From assembly GCA_964530225.1 (NCBI GenBank), contig CAZHBA010000080.1:1-6712 (forward strand): a DNA stretch of 6,712 bases. Direction: 5' to 3'. The DNA is from CAZHBA01 sp964530225 (GTDB taxonomy: Bacteria; Pseudomonadota; Alphaproteobacteria; UBA6615). The position numbers and the translations under genes were made by a program. Positions within the stretch are counted from its first letter, which is position 1; the number at the start of each line of letters is the position of its first letter. The notes beneath the pieces were generated by a model. That model was not told the DNA's origin and made no database searches. It saw nothing but the letters and a program-made list of their open reading frames with translations. Positions 5,499 to 6,712 of this stretch are shown piece after piece.

Positions 5499-6712
5499 GT
5501 GTCGAACATTTATATTGTTGGTGCCGGGATGACGCCGTTTGGCAAATATCTTGACCGCTCGATCAAACAGATGACAGAAGAGGCTGTCGGCAGTGCATTG
5601 ATTGACGCCGGGGTCGCCATCGTCGACGTTGAAGCCGCCTACTTCGCCAACGCGGCGCAATCAGTGCTCGAAGGCCAGGCGACGATCCCCGGTGAAATCG
5701 CCCTGCGGTCCATGGGTTTTGAGGGCATTCCGGTGACTAACGTGGAAAACGCCTGCGCCAGCGCCTCGACGGCGCTCGACATGGCGGCGACGTGGCTCAA
5801 GGCGGGGCGCGGCGGTGTCGCGTTGGCAGTGGGCGCGGAGAAGATGTTCCACGAGGATCGCTCCAAGATGTTCAGCGTCTTCGATGGTGGTTGGGACGTA
5901 CACAACGCCAAAGCGGCGACCGCGCGGCTGCTGGAACTTGGTGCTGACATGGAAGACCCCGACGGCAACGAAGATACGGGGCAGCGCAGCATTTTTATGG
6001 ACGTCTATGCCGCACTGGCAAAGTTCCACATGAAGACCTTCGGCACGACACAGGAACACATTGCCGCAGCGGCGGCGAAGAACCACGACCATTCCCAGCA
6101 CAATCCGCTATCACAGTACCGCGAGCCGATGACGCTCGACGAGGTGCTGACGGCACGCAAGATCAGCTGGCCGCTGACCTTGCCCATGTGTTCGCCGATC
6201 TCCGACGGCGCGGCAGCGGCGGTTCTGTGTCGGCAGGATGAACTCTACCGCTTCGACCGCGGTCGCGCGGTGAAGGTCGAGGCCACGGTCCTGCGCAGCG
6301 GTAGCGAACGTAAACCGGAAGAAGTTGATAAGCATATCACTCATTTGGCGGCGAACCTGGCCTATGAGGAAGCGGGTCTGGGACCTGGCGATATGGATGT
6401 CGCCGAGGTGCACGACGCCACCGCATTTGCCGAAATCCAACAGATCGAGAATCTCGGATTTTGTGGGTTCGGCGAGGGTGGCCCGATGACGTTGGCAGGT
6501 GATACCCGGCTTGGCGGGCGCATCCCGGTGAACCCCTCGGGTGGGCTAGAATCCAAAGGTCATCCGGTAGGCGCGACCGGCTTAGCGCAAGTCTACGAGT
6601 TGGTGGCGCAGCTGCGCGGCGAGGCCGGCGGGCGGCAGGTTGAAGGTGCGCGATATGGCATCGCCGAGAACGGAGGTGGGTTCCACGGCATCGAAGAGGC
6701 CGCGGCCTGTTT
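5499..6712 (+). CDS. SCP2/lipid-transfer-type thiolase (acyl-CoA acyltransferase), cut by the window edge
   Basis: The first 404 codons are in the window, and 1-79 supplies the rest for a full 411-residue protein with no frame break. The N-terminal strand is SNIYIVGAGMTPFGKY. The nucleophile lies in NVENACASAST (C86). The two catalytic-loop histidines are H305 in VHDATAF and H355 in SKGHPVGATG. The C-terminal ENGGG loop follows. This order marks the SCP2-thiolase/lipid-transfer branch rather than the FadA branch. Such enzymes thiolyse beta-ketoacyl-CoAs, often from branched, steroid-like or alicyclic acids. The Cys of the HDCF variant and the Cys of classical C-x-G are both absent. No DUF35/OB-fold partner, often adjacent to this branch, is in the window. 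C86 argues for thiolase rather than the Ltp2-like aldolase role. It is the probable last step after the ligase and SDR. Confidence 0.92.
   Translation, partial: MSNIYIVGAGMTPFGKYLDRSIKQMTEEAVGSALIDAGVAIVDVEAAYFANAAQSVLEGQATIPGEIALRSMGFEGIPVTNVENACASASTALDMAATWLKAGRGGVALAVGAEKMFHEDRSKMFSVFDGGWDVHNAKAATARLLELGADMEDPDGNEDTGQRSIFMDVYAALAKFHMKTFGTTQEHIAAAAAKNHDHSQHNPLSQYREPMTLDEVLTARKISWPLTLPMCSPISDGAAAAVLCRQDELYRFDRGRAVKVEATVLRSGSERKPEEVDKHITHLAANLAYEEAGLGPGDMDVAEVHDATAFAEIQQIENLGFCGFGEGGPMTLAGDTRLGGRIPVNPSGGLESKGHPVGATGLAQVYELVAQLRGEAGGRQVEGARYGIAENGGGFHGIEEAAAC
6656..6712. repeat. 57-bp terminal direct repeat, right copy
   Basis: These bases are identical to 1-57. The copy encodes thiolase residues from GIAENGGG to the partial codon after C404. 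Joining the copies gives an intact gene, which supports circularity or tandem repetition over a chance repeat. Confidence 0.95.

Overview
The window carries five plus-strand metabolic genes and two long intergenic gaps. The first 57 bases are identical to the last 57, and a thiolase gene that runs off the right edge is completed in frame at the left edge, with its stop at 77-79. The simplest reading is a closed circle of 6,655 bp, or one unit of a tandem array of that length, linearised inside the thiolase gene.

Layout in circular order: 80-593 is a non-coding gap with several hairpins. It is followed by a single-domain old yellow enzyme (OYE) family flavin oxidoreductase (594-1733). A second gap (1734-2062) contains a tRNA 3'-end-like remnant on the minus strand. 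Next come a cyclase/kynurenine-formamidase-family metal hydrolase (2063-2860), an acyl-CoA synthetase (2907-4451) and a classical SDR dehydrogenase (4525-5316), closely spaced and probably co-transcribed. A 182 bp gap holding a hairpin and a REP-like palindrome half leads to an SCP2/lipid-transfer-type thiolase (5499 to the end, then 1-79), which is followed by a strong REP-like hairpin at 91-127.

Together the genes look like part of a catabolic pathway for a carboxylic acid. The ligase would make a CoA thioester, the SDR would interconvert an alcohol and a ketone (for example a 3-hydroxyacyl-CoA), and the thiolase would cleave the resulting beta-ketoacyl-CoA. The flavin reductase could remove an activated C=C bond, and the cyclase-family hydrolase could open a ring, amide or lactone. 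No acyl-CoA dehydrogenase, enoyl-CoA hydratase, transporter or regulator is present, so the pathway is incomplete here and its substrate cannot be named.

GC-rich coding sequence, GTG starts beside good Shine-Dalgarno sites, the gene families and the REP-like palindrome suggest a proteobacterium, most likely an alphaproteobacterium. That is an inference. No replication, mobilisation, partition, integrase or transposase gene is visible, which is odd for a free circle. An excision circle, a tandem amplification or an assembly-graph artefact must all be considered.
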